From Sporosarcina sp. (GTDB lineage Bacteria > Bacillota > Bacilli > Bacillales_A > Planococcaceae): 64,000 nucleotides of DNA. Below are positions 34,301 through 43,824 of the stretch, piece after piece; the first letter of the stretch is position 1, and each line of letters begins with the position of its first letter. The notes under the pieces are model-generated. The model saw nothing but the letters and a program-made list of their open reading frames with translations, ran no database searches and was not told the DNA's origin. Position numbers and translations under genes: made by a program. The stretch spans positions 69,185 to 133,184 of the forward strand of contig JARIDO010000011.1 of the NCBI GenBank assembly GCA_029263895.1. Direction: 5' to 3'.

Positions 34301-35107
34301 TCATATTTTCTGTCTACTAAAACTCCACATACACCATTTCCCAATGTCTTTAAAGCCGATTCGTTTATATAGTGCACCTGCTGTTGGATTATCATAGAAC
34401 AAACAAAGCATTTTCCCTTCTTTTAATAGTTCCGAGCAAAGGGCAGACATACAGTAAGATGCTAGTCCTTTATTTTGATGGTTAGCAAGTGTAGCTACTC
34501 CAACAATCATAGCGGATTGACTATTTTCAGCTGTCGAAGATGCAGAACTAACAATGCTATTTTCGTCCTCTATATAATACGTTCTTGCTGAACCATTTTG
34601 CAATGACGTACGTTTTTGTTCAATATTATGCGCACTCGTACTAAACTCTGGAATTGCTACCATTTGCTCTATAATTCTAGGTGCATCGTTTGGTAGCGCT
34701 TTTTTGACTTGGACAGTTTTTGGAACAATGGCCAAGTCTTTAGCTTGCTCACATTTCGCATAAAATAACACGCGTGGATTTGATGGCTGAACCGTTAAAA
34801 AAGGTTTCAGTTGCTCCACAATATACTCAATCCCTGAGATGAACTCAAAAGCAGTATCATTATTAATGATCGCTGCTATTCCCTCAGCATCAAATTCCGC
34901 TGGCGCGTAAACAATATAGTTACTATCGTATTTTAATAACACTGCCCGCAAATCACCCGATGTCGTGAAGTCTCCCCATAACGTTTGAATTGGGTTATCA
35001 AAACCGTACATTTCGATATCACCTATTATGAACAAATTTTCGGCTGGTTTTTTGGCAACAAAAGTTAGTGTCTGTGCACGATCATTCTCCATTAAAATTC
35101 TTATCAA
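34301..35107 (-). CDS. two-part GNAT-family N-acetyltransferase
   Basis: A 268-residue protein: an N-terminal degenerate half (ENLFIIGDIEMYGFDNPIQTLWG) and a C-terminal GNAT domain with MIVGVATLANHQNKGLASYCMSALC (acetyl-CoA loop NHQNKGLA) and LFYDNPTAGALYKRIGFKDIGKW. This layout is typical of FR47-like GNATs. The TTG at 35107 was chosen because GGGGG lies 8 bp upstream. Substrate unknown. Confidence 0.82.
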   Translation of the reverse strand: MIRILMENDRAQTLTFVAKKPAENLFIIGDIEMYGFDNPIQTLWGDFTTSGDLRAVLLKYDSNYIVYAPAEFDAEGIAAIINNDTAFEFISGIEYIVEQLKPFLTVQPSNPRVLFYAKCEQAKDLAIVPKTVQVKKALPNDAPRIIEQMVAIPEFSTSAHNIEQKRTSLQNGSARTYYIEDENSIVSSASSTAENSQSAMIVGVATLANHQNKGLASYCMSALCSELLKEGKMLCLFYDNPTAGALYKRIGFKDIGKWCMWSFSRQKI

Positions 35108-35254
35108 CTGTATCGCCCCCAATTTAGAGATAAATATACCATAAATAGGATTCCACATATACTCAGATTAGTAACTTACTATTTTTTCAAATCAACATTC
35201 ATAAAAAATGATTTTCTGGGGAACCTATTCCTTGTATGAAGAGGAGGTTTTCAA

Positions 35255-36232
35255 TTGCGTCATCGATATATATTACCTTTGTATATTTTCTTTCTATGCT
35301 TCGTGACATTCAATATTGTGTCGGCAAATACTCCTTCAGACAACGAACAAAGAATGAACTATTTTCTAAAATATGAAAATGAATCAGTACCATGGTATTT
35401 CTTAGCCGCAATTGATCAATTCGAACGTAATATACAACAAGTTCGAACTGATATCCCTAAAAGTGATGGGCTCATTTCAATTCAATTTTCACAAGAATTC
35501 TGGTCAGGTATTGTTAATCCTGAACCAAATGATACGACGCCAGAAACGATTACCTTCTTTGGTGGTAATGGATTAGATGGAGACCTAGACGGCGTTGCTA
35601 ATCCATCAAACACCGATGACGTTTTATATTCAATGAATACTTTCTTGAGTAATTATGGCTCATCCGAAAAAGAATTTGAGTTAGCTTTATGGGATTATTA
35701 TAAGAAGGAAGAAACAGTTAGACAGATTATGTCCATTGCCAAAATGTACGAGCATTTTGAAACAATCGATCTTGATAAACATGCTTTCCCTATTCCTACT
35801 CAGTTTAATTTCTCGTATAAAGGAACTTGGGGCGCAAAAAGAGGATGGGGTGGGAGACGAATACATGAAGGGACAGATATTTTCGCTTCCTATGGAGTCC
35901 CCGTACTTGCTACTTCTTATGGCATTATTGAAACGATGGGTTGGAACGATTATGGCGGTTGGCGTATTGGAATACGCGACAACCATAACACCTATCACTA
36001 TTTCGCACATTTAGCTTATTATCATAAAGGATTGAAGCAAGGTGACTTAGTGGCGCCAGGTGACATCATCGGTTATGTTGGCAGTTCTGGCTACGGAAAA
36101 AAAGGAACGTCTGGACGGTTTGCTCCACATCTTCATTATGGAATGTACAAGTATAACGGACGAAATGAATGGGCATTTGACCCTTATCCTTCGTTAAGAA
36201 ATTGGGAGACGTCTAGTAAGTCTACAAAATAA
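35255..36232 (+). CDS. lytH: LytH-type spore cortex L-Ala-D-Glu endopeptidase (M23)
   Basis: B. subtilis LytH (YunA) trims tetrapeptides to L-Ala side chains in cortex peptidoglycan. The 325-residue protein has a signal peptide (RYILPLYIFFLCFVTFNIVSA), a middle region with the acidic GGNGLDGDLDGVANPSNTDD, and an M23 domain with GRRIHEGTDIFASYGVPVLA (H-x8-D-type zinc site) and FAPHLHYGMYKY (HxH). The TTG start at 35255 is 6-7 bp from GAGGAGG. It is transcribed alone, and is sporulation-specific by homology. Confidence 0.87.
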   Translation: MRHRYILPLYIFFLCFVTFNIVSANTPSDNEQRMNYFLKYENESVPWYFLAAIDQFERNIQQVRTDIPKSDGLISIQFSQEFWSGIVNPEPNDTTPETITFFGGNGLDGDLDGVANPSNTDDVLYSMNTFLSNYGSSEKEFELALWDYYKKEETVRQIMSIAKMYEHFETIDLDKHAFPIPTQFNFSYKGTWGAKRGWGGRRIHEGTDIFASYGVPVLATSYGIIETMGWNDYGGWRIGIRDNHNTYHYFAHLAYYHKGLKQGDLVAPGDIIGYVGSSGYGKKGTSGRFAPHLHYGMYKYNGRNEWAFDPYPSLRNWETSSKSTK

Positions 36233-36256
36233 TTAAATGATGAATAAGCACGAAAA

Positions 36257-36294
36257 AAGCCAAGCACCGGAATGCATCCCGATGCTTGGCTCTT
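36257..36294. terminator. terminator between lytH and the helicase gene
   Basis: AGCCAAGCACCGG and CCGATGCTTGGCT form a 13-bp stem with one mismatch between convergent genes, with an A6 run to the left and a T-rich right flank. Confidence 0.8.
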
Positions 36295-37729
36295 ATTTGT
36301 TTGCTTTATGCACTTTAAGTTGTTTTCCTTTGACTGTTTTCGTTTTCATTTCATTCAACACAAGTTTGCCTTTACCATTTAAAATATCAATGTATGTCAC
36401 AGTATCTTGGATTTTAATAATCCCAATATCTTCAGCTGTAATTCCTGGAATACTTGTAATGGTACCTACAAAATCGAATGCTCTTAGTTTCTTCTTTTTA
36501 CCACCATTAAAATACAATTTCATAATATCTTTGTTGACGGTTGCATTTTTATTTTTCTTACGATTTGGCAAGCTCTCGATTTTCTTTGTAAATGCATCCA
36601 TTGCTTCTTCGACAGCCTTTTTTGTAGGTGTCGTTCTATGCGGAATGTTAAAACCAATATACTTTTCAACTACCTCAAGGAACTTGTCTTCATGAGGCGT
36701 GACAAAGGAAATAGCCTGTCCAGACTTGCCCGCACGGCCCGTTCTACCTGCACGATGCACATAACTTTCTTTTTCTAAAGGAAAGTCATAATTCACTACA
36801 TGTGTAATGCTGTCAATATCAATTCCGCGCGCAGCAACATCCGTTGCTACTAAATAACGAAATTCACCTCGTTTAAAATCATCCATGACTGCAAAGCGAT
36901 CTTCTTGCATCATTCCACCATGCAATTTATCAGTCGTATATCCTAACTTTTCAAGTTGTTCATTGACAACGTCTACTTGGTCTTTCGTTCTACAGAAAAT
37001 AATACAACTGTCTGGATTTTCAACTACCGTTAAGTCTCGAAGTACGCTAAACTTTCTTTGTTCATTGACGATAAGCATTGAATGATTGATTTGATTCGTT
37101 ACTGAAACATCTGACTCAATTTCAATTTGTGCTGGTTTTTTCATAAACTTAGCACATAGCTGTTCAATTCTATCTGAAAGTGTTGCTGAAAATAGCATAG
37201 TCGTCCGTTGACTAGGCAATCTTTCTATTATGGACTCAACTTGGTCAATAAAACCCATGCTTAGCATTTCATCTGCTTCATCTAGCACAAGGTATTCGAT
37301 TTTATCCAGCGTGAATGTTCCACGTTCAATATGATCAAATACGCGACCAGGCGTCCCAACAACAACGTGACATTTTTGTTTTAACTCTTCCTTTTGATAA
37401 TTAAAAGGATGTTTTCCGTATATCGCTGCTGCTTTGATCCGCTTAAATCGACCGATGTTTGTAATATCTTCTTTCACTTGGTCGGCAAGCTCTCGTGTAG
37501 GCGTAAGGATGAGCGCTTGTGGTTTGTTTTCATCCCAGTTAACCAATTCACAAATTGGAATGCCAAAAGCTGCTGTCTTTCCACTTCCGGTTCTAGACTT
37601 CACTGTTAGATCTTGTTTTTTAAATGCGATTGGAATAACTTGTTGCTGTACTTCTGTGGGTTCGGCATAACCTAAACCATCTAAAGCACGCAAAATATCC
37701 TCACTTAGTTGATAATTTGAAAACGACAT
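36293..37729 (-). CDS. dbpA: DEAD-box RNA helicase DbpA/YxiN type
   Basis: The 478-residue protein has a full DEAD-box core: Q motif, [11 protein letters not shown] (I), PTRELADQV (Ia), TPGRVFDHI (Ib), VLDEADEML (II), FSATLS (III), and the C-terminal [13 protein letters not shown] (VI). The tail ends with a DbpA RNA-binding domain ([30 protein letters not shown]). DbpA/YxiN is activated by 23S rRNA hairpin 92 and works in large-subunit assembly. The ATG at 37729 follows GAGGTT. Confidence 0.93.
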   Translation of the reverse strand: MSFSNYQLSEDILRALDGLGYAEPTEVQQQVIPIAFKKQDLTVKSRTGSGKTAAFGIPICELVNWDENKPQALILTPTRELADQVKEDITNIGRFKRIKAAAIYGKHPFNYQKEELKQKCHVVVGTPGRVFDHIERGTFTLDKIEYLVLDEADEMLSMGFIDQVESIIERLPSQRTTMLFSATLSDRIEQLCAKFMKKPAQIEIESDVSVTNQINHSMLIVNEQRKFSVLRDLTVVENPDSCIIFCRTKDQVDVVNEQLEKLGYTTDKLHGGMMQEDRFAVMDDFKRGEFRYLVATDVAARGIDIDSITHVVNYDFPLEKESYVHRAGRTGRAGKSGQAISFVTPHEDKFLEVVEKYIGFNIPHRTTPTKKAVEEAMDAFTKKIESLPNRKKNKNATVNKDIMKLYFNGGKKKKLRAFDFVGTITSIPGITAEDIGIIKIQDTVTYIDILNGKGKLVLNEMKTKTVKGKQLKVHKANK

Positions 37730-37843
37730 TTTTTTAACCTCACAATCTGAAACCATTATCTCATGATTGACCCCTTTTCGTCTGTTTTGAGATTATTATG
37801 ATAAAGAACTACTTATTACGTTATATGCATGTCCCTAAATACT

Positions 37844-39376
37844 TCACTTTGAATTCCCCTTCACATATTCCAGAATTGATGGATATGCTGCTAATTGCTC
37901 ACTTTTCTTAAGTACTTTAATTGCTTCTTTATAATTCCCTTCCCCCATTAATATTTCATATTGAGTAATCTCATCTAACCATTTTTTTGCGTACTTTAAA
38001 TCATAGTCTGACTCATCTTTTGTTAATTTAACCGCCAATTCCGCTGTTTCTACAGCTTCTTTTCTATCGATCACAGTTAATAAATAGGATAAATTCAGGA
38101 GAGCTATAGGTCTCTTCGGTTCTATACTAATAACTTTTCGTCTAGCAACAAGTGCCTCATCCCATCTCTTTTGATCTTGAAGCATATTGGCGTACTGATG
38201 CCACGCTAAGGCATTAAGTGGATGTTCTTTTGTAACTTTCTTATACATAATTTCAGCCGTTTCAAAGTCAGTTTCAAGTCGAGCTCTATCGGCTTTTTCC
38301 AAATCTTCTTCGACCAAAAACATATCTGCATGCAACGTTTCAAGTTTTAGACCTGTTAAACCCTCAAAAGAATCCTTAAAGGAGTCTGTCTTTTTCTGCT
38401 CCAATAGTATGTCTGTTAATATTCTTAGAGTTTGTTGACTTTCCGCCACATATTTAATGGCTGTTCCAGCTAAATAGTATGCATCAGTTTGTCCAACAGC
38501 ATTTACCCATTCACTTGAAGTTTGAATTTCGTTAAATTTAAATTTATCATCCGCATATCCAATTCTGTAAAGGTCACCGACCATTTGATATTTAATAAAC
38601 TCAGATACACCTTCGCTAAACCAAATAGGTATCTCTGATTCTTTTATTCCATTTTCAGTTACAAATAAATCTAATAAGTAATGGCCATATTCATGAAAAA
38701 AGATACTTACAAATTGATCATCACTTTCTTTCCCAGTCATATACATGATTGCACTTTTACTATCCTTAAAATATCTCCCTCCCTCTGTCTCAAATGCTAA
38801 ATAATGCGATTGCTTGTATACTTCTTGGTTAGGAAAAATGAACATTTCTAACTTGTCATCTTTAGAAAGCTCATGGCCAAAAATTTGTTTTTCGAGCCAC
38901 TCAACGTCATCCATCTGACTGATTATTTTTTTCACTTCGGTCTCAGCTGTCGGATGGTATTTAAACGTAATATGCTTATATTTCAATACAGGATAATCCT
39001 CAGTTTGTTGAATAACTTTTTCATCTAAAACACTCTTCCCTAACATTAGGTTCAGCTTTTCAGAACGTGATAGCTCACCCATTTCATTAATAATTACAAA
39101 GTTAAAAAAGTAAACTACTATTAAAAGCGTCGTTGTTACGATAATGTAGGGGATCACAAAGTAAAGTTTCTTTCTACCTTTCCATCTTATGATTTTAATT
39201 TCACCAACTACTAACCCAATAATGGTAATGATAAGTACGATAAACAAACTAATTAGACCTAAAATCAAAACAATATTCCCTACAAAGATATTTGCGTGTA
39301 AATAGATTCCAATAATTAATACAACTGTCAAGATAATACTTATCACTGTTATAAGTAGATATTTAAATATGTCCAA
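37844..39376 (-). CDS. membrane gluzincin-like metallopeptidase with TPR tail
   Basis: The 510-residue protein has three or more N-terminal membrane helices (about residues 4-27, 33-58, 72-95), a peptidase MA-like extracytoplasmic domain with FFHEYGHYLLDLF (HExxH near residue 230) and the downstream WFSEGVSEF that can supply the third ligand Glu. From about residue 375 several TPR-like helices follow (ALAWHQYANMLQDQKRWDEALVARR). A zinc peptidase that senses or trims envelope proteins is plausible; I recognise no named homologue. Confidence 0.78.
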   Translation of the reverse strand: MDIFKYLLITVISIILTVVLIIGIYLHANIFVGNIVLILGLISLFIVLIITIIGLVVGEIKIIRWKGRKKLYFVIPYIIVTTTLLIVVYFFNFVIINEMGELSRSEKLNLMLGKSVLDEKVIQQTEDYPVLKYKHITFKYHPTAETEVKKIISQMDDVEWLEKQIFGHELSKDDKLEMFIFPNQEVYKQSHYLAFETEGGRYFKDSKSAIMYMTGKESDDQFVSIFFHEYGHYLLDLFVTENGIKESEIPIWFSEGVSEFIKYQMVGDLYRIGYADDKFKFNEIQTSSEWVNAVGQTDAYYLAGTAIKYVAESQQTLRILTDILLEQKKTDSFKDSFEGLTGLKLETLHADMFLVEEDLEKADRARLETDFETAEIMYKKVTKEHPLNALAWHQYANMLQDQKRWDEALVARRKVISIEPKRPIALLNLSYLLTVIDRKEAVETAELAVKLTKDESDYDLKYAKKWLDEITQYEILMGEGNYKEAIKVLKKSEQLAAYPSILEYVKGNSK

Positions 39377-39599
39377 TAGGTTACCCCCTCATTACCTGTT
39401 CTCTCTTTGTTCGTTCAGCATGTTCTACTTAAGACTATACCAATACCACAATACAAAATTATACATTCCTGTCACTACTTCTTCAATATACTTTCTTGTT
39501 TCCTTTCTGATTACACAGTTTTTTCTGATTTTTCTATTGACTTATTTTTTTGGTTTGTTATGATTAGTCCTAATTCTATAAACCTCTAACTATTTTGAT

Positions 39600-39845
39600 G
39601 GAGATAAAATACATTTGAGATTCTTAAGAGAGCTGATGGGTGGTGAAAATCAGTGTTTCCAATGTATGATAGCACTCCTGAATAGATGGACTGAACGAGT
39701 AAGTAAGTCCATCCGTCACATGCACGTTATGCATGCTAACTAAGACTGTCATTTCTTTTGACAGTAAAAAAGGATGGTACCGCGTGAGCAAATCAGCTTT
39801 TCGCTCCTTACATTTGTAAGGGGATTGAACGGCTTTTTTTTATTT
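39600..39845 (+). promoter_or_regulatory. T-box leader, serine specifier (AGC)
   Basis: Stem I is closed by GGAG (39600-39603) and CTCC (39675-39678), with an upper stem ATACATT/AATGTAT (39609-39615 with 39661-39667). The AAGAGAGCTGATGGGTGGTG block is the conserved Stem I head. The bulge between the stems reads GAT-AGC-A, so AGC (39671-39673, Ser) is the specifier. The antiterminator AAGGATGGTACCGCG follows at about 39770-39784, then a terminator hairpin CCTTAC/GTAAGG and a T8 run. It controls the next two genes, both in serine metabolism. Confidence 0.9.
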
Positions 39846-39868
39846 TCAAAAACGAAGGGAGAATGAAT

Positions 39869-41026
39869 ATGTTAGCAGACCAGCAAATTTTGAGAATACC
39901 AGGACCGACTCCTATTCCACCGAGTGTTCAACGGGCGATGAGTCAACCGATGATCGGCCACCGAGACGAAGAAACGTCAGCATTGCTTAGAGTAATCGGC
40001 GCAGATTTAAAAAGTGTCTTTGGAACAGAGCAGGAAGTAGCCATTATTGCAGCGAGCGGCACTGCGGGTTTAGAGGCAGCCATCGTGAACGCTGTTCACC
40101 CTGGTGAAGAGGTTCTTGTGTTAGTCACTGGGGCTTTCGGACAACGTTTCGTTAAAATTTGTGAAGCATATGACATTCATGTGCATGTTATTAATTATGA
40201 ATGGGGGAAAGCAATTGTCCCTTCAGAAGTACAAGCTTACTTACAAAAAAACAACGCTATTAAAGCCGTTTTTTCAACCTTTTGCGAAACGTCGACAGGT
40301 ATATTAAATCCGATAAAAGAGTTGTCGAGCGCAATTGCACAAGTATCCGAAGCACTTGTGATTGTTGATGGTGTTTCTTGCGTTGGCGGTGTAGAAACGA
40401 AGATGGACGAATGGGGCATCGACATCATCGTTACCGGCTCACAAAAAGCGTTAATGGTTCCTGCCGGTCTTGCTTTAATCGCTACAAGCAAGAGGGCTTG
40501 GAAGCACATCGAAACAAATAAGCGTTCACGTTATTATTTGGATTTAACGACTTATCGAGATAATTTACTCAAGTTAACGACTCCCTATACACCAGCGATT
40601 TCACTTTTATACGGCCTAAAGCAGTCGCTTCAATTATTAAAAGAAGAAGGGCTTCAACAAGTTTACGACAGACATGATTTACTAATGAGAATGACAAGAG
40701 CAGCAATTAAGGCCTTGGACATTCCTTTACTTACAAATGATGATTACGCCTCTCCAACAATTACTGCAATTCAACCGGATGATTTTGACGCTGTGGAATT
40801 CCGTAAACTTTTAAAGAATGAATTTGGCTTGTCTGTCGCAGGAGGTCAGGGACATCTAAGCGATAAAATTTTCCGCATTGGTCATATGGGGTACTGTTCA
40901 CCCGCAGATGTATTGCAAACAATTGCTGTGGTTGAACTCGGTTTAATGAAAATTGGAGAAACGATTGAATTAGGGATAGGTACAGCTGCTGCACAACGAA
41001 TCTATTTATCTCAAGGAGTGAGATAG
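39869..41026 (+). CDS. class V aminotransferase (alanine/serine-glyoxylate type), serine synthesis
   Basis: The 385-residue PLP enzyme opens MLADQQILRIPGPTPIPPSV and has IAASGTAGLEAAIVNAV, the Asp motif VIVDGVSCVGG and the PLP lysine in VTGSQKALMVPAGLALI. It matches alanine/serine-glyoxylate aminotransferases of fold type I. Its position under a serine T-box and 3 bp before serA suggests it works in place of, or with, phosphoserine aminotransferase. The ATG at 39869 was chosen because GGGAG lies 7 bp upstream; ATG 39863 is too close. Confidence 0.88.
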   Translation: MLADQQILRIPGPTPIPPSVQRAMSQPMIGHRDEETSALLRVIGADLKSVFGTEQEVAIIAASGTAGLEAAIVNAVHPGEEVLVLVTGAFGQRFVKICEAYDIHVHVINYEWGKAIVPSEVQAYLQKNNAIKAVFSTFCETSTGILNPIKELSSAIAQVSEALVIVDGVSCVGGVETKMDEWGIDIIVTGSQKALMVPAGLALIATSKRAWKHIETNKRSRYYLDLTTYRDNLLKLTTPYTPAISLLYGLKQSLQLLKEEGLQQVYDRHDLLMRMTRAAIKALDIPLLTNDDYASPTITAIQPDDFDAVEFRKLLKNEFGLSVAGGQGHLSDKIFRIGHMGYCSPADVLQTIAVVELGLMKIGETIELGIGTAAAQRIYLSQGVR

Positions 41027-41029
41027 TAA

Positions 41030-42616
41030 ATGGTTAGTAAGGTATTGATCAGTGATCCACTTAGCGAAGAAGGCATTTATCCTTTACGGCAAAATGAGGA
41101 ATTAGAAGTTGTGATTGATGTAAATAATAGTCCTGAGGATTTGGCCAATAAGATTATTGACTATGATGCATTGATTGTTCGCAGTCAGACACAGGTAACG
41201 AGGGCACTCATTGAACGAGCAAAAAATTTAAAAATCATCGGTCGTGCAGGTGTAGGTGTCGACAATATTGACTTAGATGCTGCAACTGAGCACGGAATTA
41301 TCGTCGTGAATGCGCCTGACGGCAATACAAATTCTGCTGCTGAACATACGATTGCAATGCTTATGGCTTTAGCACGTAAAATCCCACAAGCTTTTCGTTC
41401 AATCCAAAATGGTCAATGGGACCGAAAATCTTTTATCGGTGTAGAGTTAAAAAACAAAACGCTTGGTATTATTGGCCTTGGTCGAATTGGTGTTGAAGTG
41501 GCACATCGTGCAAAAGGTCAACGGATGAATGTCATCGCCTATGACCCTTTTTTAACAGAAGAGAAAGCAAAAAAACTAGGGATTGATTTTGGTTCTGTAG
41601 AAGACGTCCTACGTGTCGCTGATTTCATAACAGTTCATACACCTTTGTTAAAAGAAACAAGACATTTACTGGACGATAAAGCATTTCAACTCATGAAAGA
41701 AAATGTACGTATTATTAATTGTGCACGTGGTGGCATTATTGATGAGGAAGCACTTTACAACGCAATCGTAGCTGGTAAAGTTGCAGGTGCTGCGTTAGAT
41801 GTTTTTGAAATGGAACCGTTCTTAGACCATAAATTATTATCTCTCCCTCAAGTTATCGCTACACCCCATTTGGGTGCGAGCACAGTTGAGGCACAAGAAA
41901 GCGTTGCAGTTGATGTGAGTAAAGATGTGATTAGTTTTTTTAAAGGGGAAGCGGTTGTTAATCCAGTCAACCTTCCTTCCATGTCAAAAGAAGCATTAGC
42001 TAAGGTCGCACCCTTCTTTGACTTGGCAGAAAAGCTCGGCGTGTTTCTATCTAGACTTCAGAACATTCCAATGCTAGAAATTAACATCCATTATGCTGGA
42101 GAACTAGCAAACTATGATGTTCGTCCATTAACGCGCAATACTGTTAAAGGATTGTTAAAACGTAATTTAGGAACGCATGTAAATGATGTGAATGCTAAAT
42201 TGCTAGCTGATCAATTTGGCATTAAAGTCAATGAACATAAGACAACAACATCGAAAGGTTTCTTAAACTTAATGACCGTTGAGATTATTACTGACAAAGG
42301 TAATCGACGAATCGCTGGCACCCTTTTAAACGGTTTAGGTCCTCGTATTGTCAAAGTGGATGACTATGTAGTCGATGTCATTCCAACAGGTCATTTACTG
42401 TTCATTAAACATCGGGACCAACCAGGGGCAATTGGTCGTGTTGGTACACTTCTAGCAGAGGAACAAGTGAATATTGCAACGATGCAGGTGGGTCGAGATG
42501 CTGCCGGTGGAGATGCAGTCATGATGATTACTGTTGATAATCATGTGGAACCAAAAGAGGTTGAACGCTTGAAAAAACTTTCAGATATATACGATGTAAA
42601 GGTCATTGCTTTATAA
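41030..42616 (+). CDS. serA: D-3-phosphoglycerate dehydrogenase, long form
   Basis: SerA oxidises 3-phosphoglycerate at the head of serine synthesis. The 528-residue long form has the catalytic Arg in NCARGGIIDEEAL, Glu and His in the TPHLGASTVEAQ region, the NAD fold LGIIGLGRIGVEVA, an allosteric ASB domain and a C-terminal ACT domain (HRDQPGAIGRVGTLLAEEQVNIATMQVGR). It starts 3 bp after the aminotransferase stop, so the two are coupled and share the serine T-box. The ACT domain suggests serine feedback. Confidence 0.96.
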   Translation: MVSKVLISDPLSEEGIYPLRQNEELEVVIDVNNSPEDLANKIIDYDALIVRSQTQVTRALIERAKNLKIIGRAGVGVDNIDLDAATEHGIIVVNAPDGNTNSAAEHTIAMLMALARKIPQAFRSIQNGQWDRKSFIGVELKNKTLGIIGLGRIGVEVAHRAKGQRMNVIAYDPFLTEEKAKKLGIDFGSVEDVLRVADFITVHTPLLKETRHLLDDKAFQLMKENVRIINCARGGIIDEEALYNAIVAGKVAGAALDVFEMEPFLDHKLLSLPQVIATPHLGASTVEAQESVAVDVSKDVISFFKGEAVVNPVNLPSMSKEALAKVAPFFDLAEKLGVFLSRLQNIPMLEINIHYAGELANYDVRPLTRNTVKGLLKRNLGTHVNDVNAKLLADQFGIKVNEHKTTTSKGFLNLMTVEIITDKGNRRIAGTLLNGLGPRIVKVDDYVVDVIPTGHLLFIKHRDQPGAIGRVGTLLAEEQVNIATMQVGRDAAGGDAVMMITVDNHVEPKEVERLKKLSDIYDVKVIAL

Positions 42617-42675
42617 GCAATATAAAAAAACGAGAATGAGCACCTTTAGATGTCAATGTTCCGTTTGTACAATAT

Positions 42676-42740
42676 ATGACGTTGATGAAAAATCCTCTTC
42701 TTTAAGAAGCGAGAAGAGGATGGAAATTCACTAACGTCAT
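42676..42740. repeat. nested inverted repeat after serA
   Basis: ATGACGTT (42676-42683) and AACGTCAT (42733-42740) enclose a second perfect stem, ATCCTCTTCT/AGAAGAGGAT (42692-42701 with 42712-42721). TATATA-type sequence continues outwards on both sides. It may be a complex terminator of serA, but it lacks a clear T tract. The rest of 42617-42930 shows no gene. Confidence 0.7.
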
Positions 42741-42930
42741 TTTTCCTATATATAGGCATAATACATAATTGTTTCCACCATTGATTTTCGTTCTGAGCTA
42801 ACGCATTCATATGGAATGGAAAACGAAGGTGTATTTGGATGCAGTACTATAACAAATAAAAGTTAAGTATAGACGACTAAAATTTTTCACCAACGTTATT
42901 TGACATAGAACAGATCATCCTCGTTTTTCT

Positions 42931-43728
42931 TTACGATTTATCATTTTTTTCTTCTATTAAAGCTACAAGCTTTCTCAAATTATCAATTTCATATGTAGGA
43001 CTAATTTGAGTAGTGTTTACATGCTGTTCGCGATTCACCCATACCGACCTCATTCCTATTCGAGAAGCACCTAAAATATCAGTATGTAAGTTGTCTCCAA
43101 CCATAAGTATGTCTTTCACATTTATTTTGGCTACCTCAAGGACATGTTCAAAAATTTCAACTGCCGGTTTTCCCTTTCCAAAGTCACCTGAAATAATGAT
43201 ATGATCGAAGAATCCCTCAAGTTCTGGTGTAATGTTTAATTTTTCATATTGTAAACTTGGCGATCCATTCGTTAATAGAATTAGTTTATAGTTTCCTTTT
43301 AAATGATCTAGCACGGCAAATGTTTCCTCATAGACGAAAGGACTCTTCCTACGCTCAGTCCTGAACCGTTCCGCAAGTTCAAATCCACCTGTAGAATTGT
43401 CAATACCATTCCGTAGCAGCCCTTTTGTCCAGCTATTAACTCGATAGTCAGGTACAAGCGTCTTCATATGTTGGAATTCTTTACCCTCGTCATCGAATTG
43501 CCCCCACAACGCTTCGAATGGGTTGATGCCGATGTTTCTAGTAAATTCATATGTATCGTATGTTGAATACAGCTGTGTTGCTTCAGCTCTAACAGAATTC
43601 TCTAATTTAATAGCATCTATTTGATAGACAGTTGCAGCATAATCACATGTTTTCTGAAATGCAGTTGCGACACTTTTTTTATCCCATAGTAACGTGTCAT
43701 CCAAATCGAATATAATTGCTTGTACCAC
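42931..43728 (-). CDS. HAD-superfamily hydrolase (YjjG/YsaA-like)
   Basis: A 265-residue HAD phosphatase: AIIFDLDDTLLWDKK (motif I), LILLTNGSPSLQYEK (II), GDFGKGKPAVEIFEHVLEVAK (III) and ILMVGDNLHTDILGASRIG (IV). The layout fits the YjjG/YsaA class of pyrimidine nucleotide-type or similar phosphatases. The GTG at 43728 (VVQAIIF) was chosen; an upstream GTG is two codons away. Five copies of TTTTC (43743-43767) lie 15 bp before the start, inside an open frame (KKRKEKKRG), so translational spacing could vary. Confidence 0.85.
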   Translation of the reverse strand: MVQAIIFDLDDTLLWDKKSVATAFQKTCDYAATVYQIDAIKLENSVRAEATQLYSTYDTYEFTRNIGINPFEALWGQFDDEGKEFQHMKTLVPDYRVNSWTKGLLRNGIDNSTGGFELAERFRTERRKSPFVYEETFAVLDHLKGNYKLILLTNGSPSLQYEKLNITPELEGFFDHIIISGDFGKGKPAVEIFEHVLEVAKINVKDILMVGDNLHTDILGASRIGMRSVWVNREQHVNTTQISPTYEIDNLRKLVALIEEKNDKS

Positions 43729-43742
43729 CCGCACCCATCCCC

Positions 43743-43767
43743 TTTTCTTTTCTTTTCTTTTCTTTTC
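43743..43767. repeat. pentanucleotide repeat (TTTTC)5
   Basis: Five perfect copies of TTTTC (AAAAG on the minus strand) lie between the catalase stop codon and the HAD gene start. Slippage here would change the distance between promoter or ribosome binding site and start. Confidence 0.9.
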
Positions 43768-43824
43768 ATTATACATGAGAGCCACTCTATTTTTATTAGA
43801 GTGGCGTCGCATGATGTCATCCAT

